Positions 6,273 through 7,027 of a DNA stretch of 7,027 bases are shown here, piece after piece. The translations under genes and the position numbers were made by a program. The stretch's first letter is position 1; each line of letters opens with the position of its first letter. This DNA comes from Alphaproteobacteria bacterium (lineage in GTDB: Bacteria; Pseudomonadota; Alphaproteobacteria; Micropepsales; Micropepsaceae): positions 1-7,027 of the forward strand of contig JAPLPI010000399.1 in NCBI GenBank assembly GCA_026400305.1. The letters are read 5' to 3'. A model generated the notes under the pieces. The model was not told the DNA's origin and ran no database searches. It saw nothing but the letters and a program-made list of their open reading frames with translations.

Positions 6273-7027
6273 GTGGAAGATCCGCATAAAATTGTGCTGG
6301 AGACGCTGGCGGCCAAGGGGCGGCTGCGCGCATTGGCATCGACGCGCGGGCTGGACTTTACCTCTAATGATTTTTTGGGGCTGGCGGAAAGCCGGACTTT
6401 GCGTGATGCCGCATCCGCGGCGCTGTCGCGGGGCGTGCCCGTCGGCGCTGGCGGTTCGCGGCTGCTCCGTGGCAATCATCCCGAGCATGAGGCGCTGGAA
6501 GAAGAAGCCGCCAGATTCTTCGGCAGTGAGACGGCTTTGTATTTTCCCACAGGCTTTGCCGCCAACGCGGCGCTGGCCGCCACCCTGCCGCGTCCCGGAG
6601 ACCTGATCGTTCATGACGCGCTGATCCATGCCAGCTTCCGCGATGGGCTGAACCCGGCGCGCATCCAGGCGATCTGTGCCCCGCACAATGACCTGGACGC
6701 GATGGATGCCATCATCAGGGGGTGGCGTGTTGGCGGCGATACAGGCCGGGTGTGGATCGCGGTGGAGACTCTGTATTCCATGGACGGTGATTGCGCGCCG
6801 CTGCCGGAGTTGGTCGCGTTGGCATCGCGCCATGGCGCTATGCTGCTGCTGGACGAAGCCCATGCCACCGGCGTCCATGGCTATCAGGGCAGGGGACTGG
6901 GCGCGCCCTACGAAGGCGCGCCCAACATCATCTCGCTGCACACCTGCGGCAAGGGCCTAGGCGCGGCGGGCGCGCTGGTCTCCCGCCCGGTGGAGGGCGG
7001 TCCGTACGTGCTCGTGCCCGACACGCT
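6273..7027 (+). CDS. bioF: 8-amino-7-oxononanoate synthase (BioF), N-terminal two thirds, cut by window edge
   Basis: A frame from GTG 6273 stays open to the window end (251 codons of an expected 380 or so). It encodes a PLP-dependent alpha-oxoamine synthase. BioF joins pimeloyl thioester and L-alanine to make 8-amino-7-oxononanoate, the first ring-forming step of biotin synthesis, in the cytoplasm. Visible motifs are LDFTSNDFLGLAES (27-40), VGAGGSRLLRGNHPEHEALEE, HASFRDG with His119 (stacks on PLP), YSMDGDCAPLPELVALA, DEAHATGVHG with Asp194 and His197, and HTCGKGLGAAGALV with Lys227 as the PLP lysine. Glycine C-acetyltransferase (Kbl) and 5-aminolevulinate synthase are relatives, but the SRLLRGNHPEHEALE and HTCGK wording fits BioF better. 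The start is uncertain: no good ribosome site precedes GTG 6273, and GTG 6294 is a weaker alternative. It follows PII by 37 bases with no terminator, so it may share the amtB transcript. Confidence 0.85.
   Translation, partial: MEDPHKIVLETLAAKGRLRALASTRGLDFTSNDFLGLAESRTLRDAASAALSRGVPVGAGGSRLLRGNHPEHEALEEEAARFFGSETALYFPTGFAANAALAATLPRPGDLIVHDALIHASFRDGLNPARIQAICAPHNDLDAMDAIIRGWRVGGDTGRVWIAVETLYSMDGDCAPLPELVALASRHGAMLLLDEAHATGVHGYQGRGLGAPYEGAPNIISLHTCGKGLGAAGALVSRPVEGGPYVLVPDT

Noticed and set aside
6264..6941. 225-codon minus-strand open frame opposite bioF
   Set aside because: The plus-strand frame carries the complete PLP motif set of an oxoamine synthase; the reverse frame is a codon-bias shadow.

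Overview
The window reads as a piece of a GC-rich Gram-negative chromosome, most likely alphaproteobacterial. A TonB-dependent outer-membrane receptor shows an outer membrane. The partial BioF has the Leu-His-Thr-Cys-Gly-Lys wording around its PLP lysine that I associate with alphaproteobacterial BioF proteins. Genus and order cannot be fixed from sequence alone. I see no tRNA, rRNA, insertion sequence, CRISPR array or phage gene.

Layout. (1) 1-273, minus strand: the first 91 codons of a methylmalonate-semialdehyde dehydrogenase-type aldehyde dehydrogenase, cut by the window edge. (2) 274-765: a 492-base divergent intergenic region with no convincing gene, holding CTGTCA-type heptamers and weak promoter-like hexamers. 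(3) 766-3453, plus strand: an 895-residue TonB-dependent receptor, ending in a strong intrinsic terminator (3472-3507). (4) 3519-4529, plus: a secreted zinc enzyme of the S1/P1 nuclease / phospholipase C superfamily, starting only 11 bases after the terminator T-run. (5) 4530-4654: a short spacer. (6) 4670-5887 and 5897-6235, plus: an ammonium channel (amtB) tightly linked to a PII signal protein (glnK/glnB type), with the PII ribosome binding site overlapping the amtB stop codon. (7) 6273-7027, plus: the first two thirds of 8-amino-7-oxononanoate synthase (bioF), running off the window.

How they may work together. AmtB and PII form a classic pair: PII binds the cytoplasmic face of AmtB and closes it when nitrogen is plentiful. 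bioF follows 37 bases later with no visible terminator and may be co-transcribed. The receptor and the secreted hydrolase plausibly form a scavenging pair, in which the enzyme cuts extracellular or periplasmic phosphodiester substrates and the receptor brings ligands across the outer membrane. That link is inferred from adjacency. The strong terminator between them means the hydrolase is expressed either by readthrough or from a promoter I could not locate.

Nothing here is clearly a new system. The points most worth checking are the zinc-site Glu in the hydrolase, the four cysteine-paired loops of the receptor, the terminator placed between the two genes, and the amtB-before-PII gene order.
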